From Thorsellia kenyensis (GTDB taxonomy: Bacteria; Pseudomonadota; Gammaproteobacteria; Enterobacterales; Thorselliaceae), in NCBI RefSeq assembly GCF_042432445.1, contig NZ_JBHLXE010000100.1:1-64000 (forward strand): DNA of 64,000 nt. Direction: 5' to 3'. The notes under the pieces are model-generated. The model did not search any database and had not been told where the DNA came from. It saw only the letters and a program-made list of their open reading frames with translations. Each line of letters opens with the position of its first letter. Position 1 is the first letter of the stretch. Made by a program: the position numbers and the translations under genes. Below are positions 1 to 9,274 of this stretch, one piece after another.

Positions 1-198
1 TTCTTTATGGCGCTGTATGGCTTTGTTGTTTGCTTGCTGGAAACGATACCCTTTCAGGCCTTTATTGCGTTTAACTTCTCTACTAATTGTACTTTGTGAA
101 CGTCCAAGATCTTTTGCAATTTGTGATAAAGACAAATGCTTTTGTAATGAAAAATAGATATAATGCCTATCTTCAAGACTCAGTTGATTATAGCTCAT
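1..198 (-). CDS. IS30-family transposase, N-terminal part (cut by window edge)
   Basis: The complement of the first 198 bases is an open frame of 66 codons starting at an ATG and running off the left edge. The product begins MSYNQLSLEDRHYIYFSLQ and continues with LSQIAKDLGRSQSTISREVK, a helix-turn-helix typical of the N-terminus of IS30-family transposases, which bind the terminal inverted repeats before the downstream DDE catalytic domain. Only the DNA-binding part is visible, so I cannot say whether the element is intact. The end of the insertion sequence should lie between about 199 and 330, but I could not identify the terminal repeat with confidence. The family call rests on the recognisable HTH wording alone. 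Confidence 0.75.
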   Translation of the reverse strand, partial: MSYNQLSLEDRHYIYFSLQKHLSLSQIAKDLGRSQSTISREVKRNKGLKGYRFQQANNKAIQRHKE

Positions 199-334
199 TG
201 TGTAGCCCTCTGCTTAGTTTGGTCGCTTAGCATTATATCTCTGAGTCTTGAACTTTTCGACCCTCAATTAATCCCATGCGACTGACAGCGGGTATGCACT
301 TATTATAAGAATCCACGACTTAAGGATTATTTGT

Positions 335-793
335 ATGAATAAAATCTATCAATGGATTAATGATCCATTTCTAATAACAACGGATGAAAAGTCAATTGAT
401 TATACAGCCGTTCATGAATACCTTAACCGTTCTTTATGGGCAAACGGTATAGATTTAGAAACAGTGAAAGAATCCATCGAAAACAGTTTATGTTTCAGCA
501 TCCTTTTACAAGGCAAACAGATTGGCTTTGCAAGGGTAGTTACAGATAAAGTAACTTTTGGTTACCTTTGCGACGTGTATATTTTGGAACCATGGCAAAA
601 CCAAGGTTTAGGACGTTGGCTCATAAAATGTATATTGTCACATCCTCTGATCCTAAAATTAAGAAGAGTTATGCTTGTCACCTCATCAGCGCCATTATTT
701 TATGAAAAAGCAGGTTTCAGCCCTATAAACAGAGAAAATTTTGTTTGGCAAATTAACAATCCTAACATCTACCAAATAAAGGATAAAACTTAA
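335..793 (+). CDS. GNAT-family N-acetyltransferase
   Basis: A 152-residue protein with the GNAT fold signature: a central strand segment GFARVVTDKVTFGYLCDVYI, then the acetyl-CoA pyrophosphate loop around Q-N-Q-G-L-G (about residues 89-94) and the C-terminal FYEKAGF motif (about residues 123-129). Proteins of this size usually transfer an acetyl group from acetyl-CoA to a small amine or a protein N-terminus; the substrate here cannot be told. An AAGGA ribosome-binding site precedes the ATG. The gene stands alone between an IS30 transposase fragment and a 530-base non-coding stretch, which fits an accessory gene. Family call is secure, function unknown. Confidence 0.85.
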   Translation: MNKIYQWINDPFLITTDEKSIDYTAVHEYLNRSLWANGIDLETVKESIENSLCFSILLQGKQIGFARVVTDKVTFGYLCDVYILEPWQNQGLGRWLIKCILSHPLILKLRRVMLVTSSAPLFYEKAGFSPINRENFVWQINNPNIYQIKDKT

Positions 794-1254
794 TTTTGAC
801 ATTTTTACCTTTTTACCTTTTTAATTAGGTAAGTGTCAATGCATTGATGAACTTGTTTAGGACGCTTTCTTAGGGTTTTCCGAGATAATTCTGCATTTCT
901 ATTTGCTGTGAGACCGCTATTAGAACAATTGGGCTAGGCTGCACTATATTAATTTACGATATAATTTACTATATATTGATAACCTGCTGTTAAATTATCT
1001 TAACCAACCTTTGGTACCCATTCAATTTTAAGACTACTAAAGAAACGTTTTATAGTGCTATTATTCAAGGAATTTCTCGTCTAGATAAACTCTGCTTAAT
1101 CTGATATTTTCAGCCCACTAGACGAAATTACTTGCTTGAGTAGTACATCCCTTAGTTATTATAAAAGAGTAGCTAGATAGGCTTGTTGATCGCATCAACA
1201 TCGATAACCAACGCTTGACAGGTCAATTGCTTTCGGTTTTACCAGTTTTGTTTG
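794..1254. other. Non-coding stretch between the GNAT gene and the prc terminator
   Basis: I find no convincing gene, RNA or repeat here. The sequence is AT-rich with stops in every frame. A short stopless frame without a start codon occurs near 1173-1260 on the + strand but is too short to call. The region may be decayed DNA next to the IS30 element. Confidence 0.4.
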
Positions 1255-1290
1255 ACAAAAAAAGCCCATATTTTTTTATGGGCTTAAATT
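1255..1290 (-). terminator. Intrinsic terminator after prc
   Basis: Inverted repeat AAGCCCAT (1262-1269) / ATGGGCTT (1278-1285). Read on the minus strand it is followed directly by a run of T, about 40 bases after the prc stop codon. Confidence 0.8.
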
Positions 1291-1326
1291 AAATCTATAC
1301 CTTTTAATTATATGAATAACTAATGG

Positions 1327-3396
1327 CTATTTTTTATTTTCTATCACGTGCGATTCAGCAAACTTTGCAAAATCCAACATAATATTGACTGTTTCATCTA
1401 AATAAGGATCTGGTCCTTCATAATCCTTAGGCAATTCTTCCAATGACTTAAGCAGTGGTTTCCCCTCTACCTTAAGTCTTTCATTAATACGAGATAAACG
1501 TGTTTTCTCATACTCTTCATCTTCTTTTTTACGCTCATCGTAATTTAAAGAAATTGTTTCTTTATCTTTATTTTCACGATATTTTTTTATGTCTTCGTTG
1601 ATATAATTAAATTCACGGTTTTTAGCGATTCGTGATTCATATGAATTAATTAGATCAGGCAGTATTTTAGAAAATCGCGCATACACTTCATATTGCGCAG
1701 GGTTTATGCTATCCCAAGGTAAAGCATTATCTTCTTTAGTTTCCCCTTGCTCTGCAGCATCTGGACCCGTTGGCATCATTATATCCGGTGTCACCCCTTT
1801 AAGTTGAGTACTGCCACCATCGATTCGGTAAAATTTCTGAATTGTATACTGTACTGAACCTAAGTCTGGCCAATCCGAACCCACCATACTATCATAGAGT
1901 CTATTTAATGGTCGGTGTTGTTGCACAGTTCCCTTACCAAAAGTAGGTTCACCCACAATAAGTGCTCTTCCGTAATCCTGCATTGCTGCTGCAAAAATCT
2001 CAGATGCTGAAGCACTATATCTATCAACTAAAACAACTAGAGGCCCTGAAAAATAAATTGTATCATCTTCATCTTTATCTTGGCGTGTTCTTAGGTTACT
2101 GTCTCTGACTTGTACTACTGGGCCACTTGGAATAAATAAACCTGATAATGAGATAGCTTCTGTTAAAGCGCCTCCGCCATTAGAGCGCAAGTCAATCACC
2201 AGTTTATCGATGTTATCTTTTTTCATATTCTGCAGTAAAACTTTCACATCATCAGTTAATCCAACATAAAAACCAGGGATTTCAATGACAGCGACCTTAG
2301 CACCTGAGACTTCTTTAATAGTCAATTTAGCTGCTCTGTCCTCTAATCTGATTTTTTCGCGAATCAGAGAAACTTCGGACGTTTTACTTGTCGTACCTTC
2401 AGGCAATATTAAAAGACGTACCTTAGTCCCTTTTTTTCCTTTAATTTTGTCCACAACATCATCAAGACGCCAACCAATGACGTCTTCCATCTCGCCGTCC
2501 CCTTGTGCAACACCAACGATTCTATCACCCACACCAATGGCCTTACTTTTAGCTGCAGGTCCTCCTGGGACTAATGAGTTTATTTTTGTATAATCATCTT
2601 CTATCTGTAATACAGCGCCTATACCTTCTAAAGAAAGTGACATCTCTGAATTAAACTGTTCTGTACTTCTTGGAGACAAATAACTCGTGTGTGGATCTAT
2701 TTCTCTCGCAAAAGCCGTCATCACAAGCTGAAAAACATCTTCACTATTTGTCTGTGCAAGACGTTTTATCGCGCTTTTATATCTTTTATTCAGCGCTTCT
2801 GTAATTTCAGCATCTGTCTTATCCGCTAATTTAAGACTTAATGCATCATATTTTACTTTTAACAGCCAATATGCATCTAATTCTTGTTCCGTTTTAGCCC
2901 ATGTTGCTTCTTTTCGCGATAAATTAATCTCTTCTTTAGCAGAAAAATCAAAACCTTTTTCTAGTACAGTTAGTGCAAAATTGAATCTTTCATAACGTCT
3001 TTGCTGGGATATATTATAGAGATCGTAGGCAACTGATAAATCACCATTTTGCAAATCAAATATAAAACCATCAGCTGCTTTGTCAAATTTTTTTATATCT
3101 GAATCAAGAAATAGTGATTTGTTAAAATCTAAGATATTTAAATAGCGTTCAAAAATTTTTCTAGAAAAATAGCTATTCATTTCGATTTGCTTATAATGAG
3201 ATCTTGAAAGAATCCCAACTACTCTCTGGCTTACCGTTTTATGCTGCTTTTCCTGAGTCAAAATCGGGAGTTCTTGGGCCGATTCAACATTTATCTCTTT
3301 AGCAAAAGTTTTGCCAACAAAACCCAATAAGAAAATGATCAACCAGATTGCATTAATCAATTGGATAGTTACAACTCTATTTTTAAATTTATTCAC
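1327..3396 (-). CDS. prc: Tail-specific (carboxy-terminal) periplasmic protease Prc
   Basis: Product of 689 residues (E. coli Prc 682). It has a hydrophobic N-terminal segment (about residues 12-32) for export, a long helical N-domain, a PDZ domain (about 245-335) and an S41 peptidase domain. The catalytic Ser/Lys pair is readable as S463 in YSASASEIF and K488 in PTFGKGTVQQ, spaced 25 residues as in E. coli. Prc degrades or trims periplasmic proteins with nonpolar C-termini and in E. coli controls the endopeptidase MepS with NlpI. The start is a GTG preceded by GGGGGAG. It lies directly downstream of proQ on the same strand, the arrangement known from E. coli, so co-transcription is likely; a terminator follows. 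No key residue is missing. Confidence 0.96.
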   Translation of the reverse strand: MNKFKNRVVTIQLINAIWLIIFLLGFVGKTFAKEINVESAQELPILTQEKQHKTVSQRVVGILSRSHYKQIEMNSYFSRKIFERYLNILDFNKSLFLDSDIKKFDKAADGFIFDLQNGDLSVAYDLYNISQQRRYERFNFALTVLEKGFDFSAKEEINLSRKEATWAKTEQELDAYWLLKVKYDALSLKLADKTDAEITEALNKRYKSAIKRLAQTNSEDVFQLVMTAFAREIDPHTSYLSPRSTEQFNSEMSLSLEGIGAVLQIEDDYTKINSLVPGGPAAKSKAIGVGDRIVGVAQGDGEMEDVIGWRLDDVVDKIKGKKGTKVRLLILPEGTTSKTSEVSLIREKIRLEDRAAKLTIKEVSGAKVAVIEIPGFYVGLTDDVKVLLQNMKKDNIDKLVIDLRSNGGGALTEAISLSGLFIPSGPVVQVRDSNLRTRQDKDEDDTIYFSGPLVVLVDRYSASASEIFAAAMQDYGRALIVGEPTFGKGTVQQHRPLNRLYDSMVGSDWPDLGSVQYTIQKFYRIDGGSTQLKGVTPDIMMPTGPDAAEQGETKEDNALPWDSINPAQYEVYARFSKILPDLINSYESRIAKNREFNYINEDIKKYRENKDKETISLNYDERKKEDEEYEKTRLSRINERLKVEGKPLLKSLEELPKDYEGPDPYLDETVNIMLDFAKFAESHVIENKK

Positions 3397-3431
3397 TCAA
3401 TAAACTCCCCCAACGCAACCAAGTCGATTAA

Positions 3432-4220
3432 TTATTCACTTAGATTGTCAATTTTTACATTTAATGTTAAACCTGAAAGTAAGCTTACTCTAACATTGTC
3501 TTTATTAATTTCTAATATTTCAGCTTGCGAATACGACTGGCCTATGAGTACATTCACTTTTTTGCCTACTTGTAAACTCTCCTGTTCTAGGGGTTTCTTA
3601 TTTATCTTTTGCAAAGGTGAATTGCCTGCTTTTTCATCTACCCCACTATTCTGTGCTTTAATCTTATTTTCTTTAGCACTATTATGTTGATTACTTTTAT
3701 TATTTTTGGTTGCTAATTTATTAGGATTGCGCTTTGTTTTTGGTTGCGTTTTCTGTTCATTAGCTTTCTTAACTGCTTGGCGTGATTTGACTCTAGCCTT
3801 AGCTTCAGCTAACTGAGTTTCTGCATGCTGTTGTTGTTGTTCATCAACAATACCCACAGATTCCCCTGCTAAATCAATTCTTGCCCCACCTTTTGATACA
3901 GCTTCTAAATAACGCCAACTCATTGTGTAGTATCTAAGTGCTGCGCGTATATTTGTTTTACTATATAAAGCAGCTATCTCTTCATTTTCAACAACATCCT
4001 GAAAAATACCTAATTTAAGTGGTTTAACTGAGTCATCTTTACCAAAACAGAGAGGAAACTTTTCTATTAGTGTATTGATTATCTCTTTATTAGTTTCAAT
4101 TTTTTTTGCATATTTTTCTTTTTTCGCTAATCCATCCGACTGAGCATGATTAGCAGTCGTCTCTTCAGTGTTTATTGTTGTTTCGTTTTGCTTAATATCT
4201 TCAACTAATTCATTTTGCAT
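3432..4220 (-). CDS. proQ: RNA chaperone ProQ
   Basis: Product of 262 residues (E. coli 232). A FinO/ProQ RNA-binding domain spans about residues 45-150 and includes LIEKFPLCF, KPLKLGIFQD and IRAALRYYTMSWRYL. A Lys/Gln/Asn-rich basic linker (about 150-210) follows, then a Tudor-like C-terminal domain beginning VGKKVNVLIG. ProQ binds many small RNAs and mRNA 3' ends and was first found as a factor for expression of the transporter ProP. The linker is longer than in E. coli, which explains the extra length. It lies between msrC and prc on the same strand, as in E. coli; msrC ends 18 bases upstream. The ribosome-binding site is weak, so translation may be coupled to msrC. Confidence 0.95.
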   Translation of the reverse strand: MQNELVEDIKQNETTINTEETTANHAQSDGLAKKEKYAKKIETNKEIINTLIEKFPLCFGKDDSVKPLKLGIFQDVVENEEIAALYSKTNIRAALRYYTMSWRYLEAVSKGGARIDLAGESVGIVDEQQQQHAETQLAEAKARVKSRQAVKKANEQKTQPKTKRNPNKLATKNNKSNQHNSAKENKIKAQNSGVDEKAGNSPLQKINKKPLEQESLQVGKKVNVLIGQSYSQAEILEINKDNVRVSLLSGLTLNVKIDNLSE

Positions 4221-4238
4221 AATAATTTTAAAAATCCC

Positions 4239-4742
4239 TTAACTTAATACATTTAATAAAATTTCAATCTCAGCATTTGCTAATGCCCGAGAAATCAATT
4301 CGGCTATTTCAATCAAATTTTTTTCATCTTCTTCAGAAAATCTTGCTTTAATCGGACTATCAATATCTAAGACAGCAAAACATTCTTTTTTTCCATCAAT
4401 TTCATAATATAAAGGGATGACTATTTCTGATTCACTTGCACTATCACAAGCAATATGACCTTCAAAAAGATGTACATCTGGAATATTTTGAACTGTATTA
4501 GTTGCCCAAGCAGTGCCACAAACCCCTTCTGACTTTGGTATTCTTGTACAAGCAATTTTTCCTTGAAAAGGGCCTAGTGTGAGCACTCCTAACGAGTTGT
4601 TGACTAGGTAAAAACCAAGCCAATTTATATTAGTTAGATGCTCTTTTAACAAAGCAGAACTATTGCACATTATTATAAGCGGATTAGTTTCTTCTGCAAT
4701 TAATGCGTTAAGTTCACTTTTAAGTACGCTGTATCTTGTCAT
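4239..4742 (-). CDS. msrC: Free methionine-(R)-sulfoxide reductase (GAF domain)
   Basis: A 167-residue single-GAF-domain protein close in length to E. coli MsrC/YebR (165). The enzyme reduces free L-methionine-(R)-sulfoxide with thioredoxin. The three conserved cysteines are readable as C65 (ACTRIP), C75 (SEGVCGTAWA) and C99 (HIACDSASESE), with the same 10- and 24-residue spacing as C84, C94 and C118 described for E. coli. It is the first gene of an msrC-proQ-prc run on the minus strand, and that neighbourhood supports the call. The start is an ATG just downstream of the yebY stop with no strong ribosome-binding site. Confidence 0.93.
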   Translation of the reverse strand: MTRYSVLKSELNALIAEETNPLIIMCNSSALLKEHLTNINWLGFYLVNNSLGVLTLGPFQGKIACTRIPKSEGVCGTAWATNTVQNIPDVHLFEGHIACDSASESEIVIPLYYEIDGKKECFAVLDIDSPIKARFSEEDEKNLIEIAELISRALANAEIEILLNVLS

Positions 4743-4796
4743 GGTGTTATAAATGCCCTATCCTATTTAATTTTGTGTATTATTGCAAATAAAACT

Positions 4797-5162
4797 TTAA
4801 TCACACAAGGTTTTACCTAATTCTATCATAGCCGTTAAGTCTTTACTGTTCCCCTTATCGTCAGTTAATAGAATATCTTCAACTGGTTTATAACCATTAA
4901 GTGTTTTAGCTGCTTCTTTTGCATTTTCATTCAATGCATAAGAAGCAAGAGAACTGGCATGAATAGCGATAACCCTTTCATTTTCTAAGCATTGAATCAT
5001 TATTTCAGGCCTCTTAAAAGGCCAATCACCATCAAATTTTTCTTTGATCACCAAACTGGGCTTCGCTGCCATTGCAGGAAAAACTAAAAAAATAGATAAA
5101 ATACATAAAATAAAAACAGCTGTTCCTGACATGGAGAGTGTCTTTTTTACTGACATACACAT
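4797..5162 (-). CDS. yebY: YebY-family periplasmic protein (DUF2511)
   Basis: A small exported protein with the YebY/DUF2511 pattern: a K-x-D-G-D-W-P-F segment, an internal Cys in IMIQCLEN and a Cys two residues from the C-terminus, probably a disulfide pair. The signal peptide ends AMA before AKPSL. I place the start at the ATG at 5162 (MCMSVKKT), which has an AGGTG site six bases upstream. A longer frame to 5204 begins inside the ihfA terminator hairpin and is unlikely; the ATG at 5156 is another option. In E. coli yebY sits beside copC/copD-like genes and copper roles have been suggested, but no copper gene is adjacent here. The product would be 121 residues (E. coli YebY 113). Confidence 0.8.
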   Translation of the reverse strand: MCMSVKKTLSMSGTAVFILCILSIFLVFPAMAAKPSLVIKEKFDGDWPFKRPEIMIQCLENERVIAIHASSLASYALNENAKEAAKTLNGYKPVEDILLTDDKGNSKDLTAMIELGKTLCD

Positions 5163-5167
5163 TTTTT

Positions 5168-5212
5168 CACCTATTAAAAAAAAACCGCTATAGAAAATAT
5201 CCATAGCGGTTA
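5168..5212 (-). terminator. Intrinsic terminator after ihfA
   Basis: On the minus strand ACCGCTAT pairs with ATAGCGGT across a short loop and is followed by a long T-run (complement of 5177-5205). It lies about 45 bases after the ihfA stop and closes the thrS-to-ihfA operon. Confidence 0.85.
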
Positions 5213-5251
5213 TGATAATCAGGTTCGAGACAAAATGAAATCAAAAAGTTA

Positions 5252-5566
5252 TTATTTTACAAGTTTTTTGATTAAAACTTGTGAGTTATCCTCAACTCTC
5301 AACTTTAATTTTTGCCCCGTTTTAAAAGTAACAACCCGTCTTGCAGATATTGGCACATCAACACCTGTTTTTGGATTTCGCCCAGGCCTCTGTGCCTTAT
5401 TCTTTAGCTCAAAATTACCAAAGCCTGATAATTTGACTTCTTCACCATTTTCCAGTGTCGTTCGAATTGTTTCGAAAAATGCATCGACAAAACTTTTCGC
5501 ATCTGGTTTAGAAAGATTTACTTTTTCACATAAATATTCGGCTATTTCTGCTTTAGTTAATGCCAT
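5252..5566 (-). CDS. ihfA: Integration host factor subunit alpha
   Basis: A 104-residue HU/IHF-family DNA-bending protein (E. coli IhfA 99). The start MALTKAEIAEYL, the KLSGFGNFEL core and the beta-arm tip RPGRNPKTG are all conserved; the intercalating proline is P65, as in E. coli. Heterodimerised with IhfB it kinks DNA at specific sites and acts in recombination, replication and transcription. It starts just 4 bases after the pheT stop, the conserved pheST-ihfA order, so it is co-transcribed and probably translationally coupled. A strong terminator follows. The C-terminal tail is a few residues longer than in E. coli. Confidence 0.97.
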   Translation of the reverse strand: MALTKAEIAEYLCEKVNLSKPDAKSFVDAFFETIRTTLENGEEVKLSGFGNFELKNKAQRPGRNPKTGVDVPISARRVVTFKTGQKLKLRVEDNSQVLIKKLVK

Positions 5567-5570
5567 CTTA

Positions 5571-7970
5571 TTACTCCCTTAAAGAAGCACCCACATGATG
5601 TTTCAAAGCTGAAACACAAGCGTTAACAGTTTGAGATATTTCATCTTCTGTTAATGTGCGATTATTTTCTTGTAAAACTAAACTAATTGCAAGGCTTTTC
5701 TGTCCTTCAGCAATCCCCTTACCCTCATAAACGTCAAATAATTTTACTTCAATAAGAGATCTTTTTCCAACTTCCTTACAAATTTGTAATATTTTTTTCG
5801 CCTCAACATCATTATTTACAATTATGGCTATATCTCTTCTATTTGCAGGGTATTTAGATAACTCCTGTGGTGCTGGTAAAATTGTTTCATTGATGGAATC
5901 CCAGTTTAATTGAAATACCATTGTTTTACCATTCAAATCAAGAGCTTTCTCTATCAAAGGATGTAAAACACCAACAAAACCTACATATTCGTCACCTAAA
6001 TAGATATCCGCTGATTGACCTGGATGTAACGCATTATGTTTAGAATGTACGAAATGGAAATTCTCCATTTTACCCGTTAAGGATAATAAAGCTTCAACAT
6101 CGCCTTTTGCATCAAAATAATCGGCTTGGGATTTATCAAAACACCAATGTTCTGGGTATCTTAAGCCTGTTAATACGCCTCCAAGGTGTGCAGTTTGACT
6201 GATCCCCAAATCACTCTCCTTATCTGGCGTGAAACATAATCCATACTCAAACAAGCGCAAGCGTGTTTGTTGCCGATTTTGATTATAAACCACTGCAGAT
6301 AACAAGCCAGGTAATAGAGATAATCTCATGGCTGACATGTCTTGTGAAATAGGATGAGGCAATATTTCCGCTACTTGGTTTGGATGCAACATGCTTTGTA
6401 TTTTAGGGCAAACAAAACTATAGGTTATTGCTTCATAATACCCTTTTTCCACTAAACTATATTTTAGTCGTTCTATAGTAAGCGCTGTTTCAGATTTCTT
6501 CCTGATGATGAGTTCACTTTCAATATTCTGACTTACAATTTTGTCATAGCCATCTATTCTGGCAATTTCTTCAATCAAATCTTCTTCAATAGCCATATCA
6601 AAGCGCCAGCTAGGTACTTTAACAAGCCATATTTTTTCATCCCTAGTCGATGCATCTTCTATTTCACACCCTAAACGCGTAAGTATAGGTTCAATTATGC
6701 TACTCTCAATTTGATAACCTAATAGTTGAGCAATTCTCTTAAAGCGCAGGGTGATACTATTTTGTTTTGGCATATGCTCATCTGAGATAGCTTCCACTAT
6801 TTCACCCGCCTCACCGCCACAAATTGCTAAAATAAGTTCAGTTGCTCTGTGCATAGCTTGAAAAGGTAATTGATAATCAACGCCGCGTTCATAGCGATAA
6901 GAGGCGTCCGTATGCAAGCCATAGCGCCTTGCTCTACCTGTGATAGCTAATGGGTGAAAAAATGCTGATTCTAGGACTATTGATTGAGTATCTGCAGTAA
7001 CACCTGAATTAAGTCCACCGAATATTCCTGCCATAGCTAATGCTTTGTTATTATCTGCAATAACTAGCACATCCTCATTGAGTGATACCGTTTGATTATC
7101 TAATAGAGTAATTTTTTCATCTTTTTTAGCCATCCTTACTTTGATGCCACCTTCAATTTTATTAAAATCAAATGCATGCATTGGTTGTCCTAACTCAATC
7201 AAGACATAATTGGTTACATCAACTATAGGATCTATTGAACGAATACCCGAACGGCGTAGTTTTTCTTTCATCCATATAGGTGTTTTAGCTTGCATGTCGA
7301 CATTTTTGATTACGCGACCTAAATATTTCGGGCAGGCAATTGGGGCTTCAATGCTTATTTTTAATATAGCATCCGTTGTTGGCTCGGTTATTTCAATTTT
7401 TGGTGTTTTAAGTTTCAGATCATAATATGCTGCAACATCTCTTGCTATACCTAATATGCTATTAGCATCAGCTCTATTCGGTGTCACACTTACCTCGATC
7501 ATTTTATCATCTAAATCGAGGTACTCTCTTAAATTCATCCCAATAGGTGCATCTTCAGGCAATTCAATTATACCTTCGCTCTCTTCATTAATACCTAACT
7601 CTGAATAAGAACAAAGCATTCCTTCAGAGGGTTCGCCTCTTAATTTTGCTGCTTTTATTTTGAAATCACCAGGTAAGGTAGCACCAACCATAGCGACGGC
7701 AACTTTTAACCCTTTACGGCAATTTGCTGCACCACACACGATGTCAATTAGGTTTTCCTGACCCACATTCACTTTAGTGACTCTTAACTTGTCTGCATTT
7801 GGATGTTGTTCTGCTTCAATAACCTCACCAATAATGACATTATCGAATTGTCCAGCAACAGGTTGTACATCATCTACTTCTAATCCTAGCATCGTTATTT
7901 GATCTTGCAAGGTAGAAGAGTCGACTTTTACATCAACCAAGCTTCTTAACCAATTTTCACTGAATTTCAT
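5571..7970 (-). CDS. pheT: Phenylalanyl-tRNA synthetase beta subunit
   Basis: Product of 799 residues, the normal length (E. coli 795). It has an N-terminal tRNA-binding (EMAP/OB) domain at about residues 40-150 (IIGEVIEAEQHPNADKLRV), the B3/B4 editing region, the B5 domain (about 400-480), and a C-terminal ferredoxin-like anticodon-binding domain starting near SKYPANRRDIAIIV. With PheS it forms the alpha2-beta2 enzyme that charges tRNA-Phe; the beta subunit carries tRNA binding and removal of mischarged Tyr. A GAGG site precedes the ATG, and pheS ends 14 bases upstream, so the two are an operon. Confidence 0.97.
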   Translation of the reverse strand: MKFSENWLRSLVDVKVDSSTLQDQITMLGLEVDDVQPVAGQFDNVIIGEVIEAEQHPNADKLRVTKVNVGQENLIDIVCGAANCRKGLKVAVAMVGATLPGDFKIKAAKLRGEPSEGMLCSYSELGINEESEGIIELPEDAPIGMNLREYLDLDDKMIEVSVTPNRADANSILGIARDVAAYYDLKLKTPKIEITEPTTDAILKISIEAPIACPKYLGRVIKNVDMQAKTPIWMKEKLRRSGIRSIDPIVDVTNYVLIELGQPMHAFDFNKIEGGIKVRMAKKDEKITLLDNQTVSLNEDVLVIADNNKALAMAGIFGGLNSGVTADTQSIVLESAFFHPLAITGRARRYGLHTDASYRYERGVDYQLPFQAMHRATELILAICGGEAGEIVEAISDEHMPKQNSITLRFKRIAQLLGYQIESSIIEPILTRLGCEIEDASTRDEKIWLVKVPSWRFDMAIEEDLIEEIARIDGYDKIVSQNIESELIIRKKSETALTIERLKYSLVEKGYYEAITYSFVCPKIQSMLHPNQVAEILPHPISQDMSAMRLSLLPGLLSAVVYNQNRQQTRLRLFEYGLCFTPDKESDLGISQTAHLGGVLTGLRYPEHWCFDKSQADYFDAKGDVEALLSLTGKMENFHFVHSKHNALHPGQSADIYLGDEYVGFVGVLHPLIEKALDLNGKTMVFQLNWDSINETILPAPQELSKYPANRRDIAIIVNNDVEAKKILQICKEVGKRSLIEVKLFDVYEGKGIAEGQKSLAISLVLQENNRTLTEDEISQTVNACVSALKHHVGASLRE

Positions 7971-7984
7971 AGTATCCTCTTTAC

Positions 7985-8998
7985 CTATTTAAATTGTTTT
8001 AAGAAACGTAAGTCATTTTCAAAAAAGGCGCGTAAATCATTAACTCCATACCGTAGCATGGTAAATCTTTCAACGCCCATTCCAAATGCAAATCCACTGT
8101 ATTCATTGGGATCTATTCCTACATTTTTTAACACTGCAGGATGCACCATGCCGCATCCTAAGACCTCGAGCCATTTACCATTTTTGCTCAATACATCGAC
8201 TTCTGCACCGGGTTCAGTAAATGGAAAGTACGAAGGTCTGAATCTTACTTGCATCTCTTCTTCAAAAAATTGATTTAAAAACTGCTGAAGTGTTGCTTTT
8301 AAATTAGCAAAAGTGATATTTTTATCAACGATCAACCCTTCTACTTGATGAAACATAGGGGTATGTGTTTGATCATAATCATTTCTATACACTCTGCCTG
8401 GCGCAATAATTCTTATAGGTGGCGATTGCTTCTTCATGGTACGGATCTGCACACCTGATGTTTGTGTTCTTAATAACCTCTTTGCATCAAACCAAAATGT
8501 ATCGTGATCTGCTCTCGCTGGGTGGTGTGGTGGAATATTTAGTGCATCAAAATTATGATAGTCATCTTCAATCTCAGGACCTGTCTCAACAGTGAAACCC
8601 ATATCAGCAAAAAAATCCGTGATGCGCATGATTGTCCGGCTTACAGGATGTATGGCGCCTTGTTCTATATTTCGTCCTGGTAATGAAACATCTATGGTTT
8701 CTTTAGCAAGCTTTTGATTCAATTCTTCTTGTTCAAATTGCTCTTTTTTTATATTTAATTTATTTTGGACTAGTTGTTTCGCTTCATTAATTATTGCACC
8801 TGCTGCAGGGCGTTGTTCTGCTTCAAAATTTCTCAACTCAGCCATTTGTAGAGTAAAAAGCCCTTTTTTTCCGAAATATTCTACTCTCAAGTTTTCTATT
8901 GTTTGTGTAGAATCTGCACTATCAATTCTCTCAAGTGCATCTTTTGCTAATTGATTTAAGTTACCTTTTAACGTTTCTAGATTGGCTAAATCTGACAT
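7985..8998 (-). CDS. pheS: Phenylalanyl-tRNA synthetase alpha subunit
   Basis: A 337-residue class II aminoacyl-tRNA synthetase catalytic subunit (E. coli PheS 327). An N-terminal coiled-coil tRNA-contact region spans about residues 1-90. The class II motifs follow: motif 2 around MFHQVEGLIVD, FRPSYFPFTEPGAEVDV, and motif 3 in GFAFGMGVERFTMLRYG. It activates phenylalanine with ATP in the alpha2-beta2 enzyme. It lies between rplT and pheT. Two hairpins with T-runs separate it from rplT, so it may have its own promoter or be read by partial readthrough. Confidence 0.97.
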   Translation of the reverse strand: MSDLANLETLKGNLNQLAKDALERIDSADSTQTIENLRVEYFGKKGLFTLQMAELRNFEAEQRPAAGAIINEAKQLVQNKLNIKKEQFEQEELNQKLAKETIDVSLPGRNIEQGAIHPVSRTIMRITDFFADMGFTVETGPEIEDDYHNFDALNIPPHHPARADHDTFWFDAKRLLRTQTSGVQIRTMKKQSPPIRIIAPGRVYRNDYDQTHTPMFHQVEGLIVDKNITFANLKATLQQFLNQFFEEEMQVRFRPSYFPFTEPGAEVDVLSKNGKWLEVLGCGMVHPAVLKNVGIDPNEYSGFAFGMGVERFTMLRYGVNDLRAFFENDLRFLKQFK

Positions 8999-9173
8999 AT
9001 AATCCCTCTGTTCTTAGCGTTTATTGCTTTTTAGTTTCACGGCAATTTTAAGTAGTTTAATGAAATTTCTTTTGTAATTATTCTGCATAGGAAATCTATA
9101 CGCGTAAAAACTATCTTAGCATGAAAGCATCAACATTATTTTATGTGTAGATGTTTTTTATATCTTATGATCA

Positions 9174-9195
9174 GAAAAACCTCCACAAGGGAGGC
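9174..9195 (-). terminator. Small terminator-like hairpin in the pheS leader
   Basis: On the minus strand CCTCC-CTTGT-GGAGG (9094-style 5-bp stem at 9180-9184 and 9190-9194) is followed at once by TTTTT. It lies about 180 bases upstream of pheS and 50 bases after the rplT terminator. E. coli pheST is attenuated through the Phe-rich leader peptide pheM. Here the only small frame just before the hairpin (GTG start) contains no Phe, so an attenuator role is unproven. It may simply be a second terminator. Confidence 0.5.
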
Positions 9196-9240
9196 TTAGA
9201 ATACTTAAGGTTCTTTTTTAACAATCACGTTATAAATATA

Positions 9241-9274
9241 TATAAAAAAACAGAGCACAATAGTGCTCTGAAAA
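9241..9274 (-). terminator. Intrinsic terminator after rplT
   Basis: The minus strand reads CAGAGCAC-TATT-GTGCTCTG followed by seven T, 15 bases after the rplT stop. It separates the thrS-infC-rpmI-rplT unit from pheST. Confidence 0.85.

Noticed and set aside
1173..1296. Stopless + strand frame reading RLVDRINIDNQRLTG without a start codon
   Set aside because: Only about 40 codons, no start, and it runs through the prc terminator; chance or unreadable decay.
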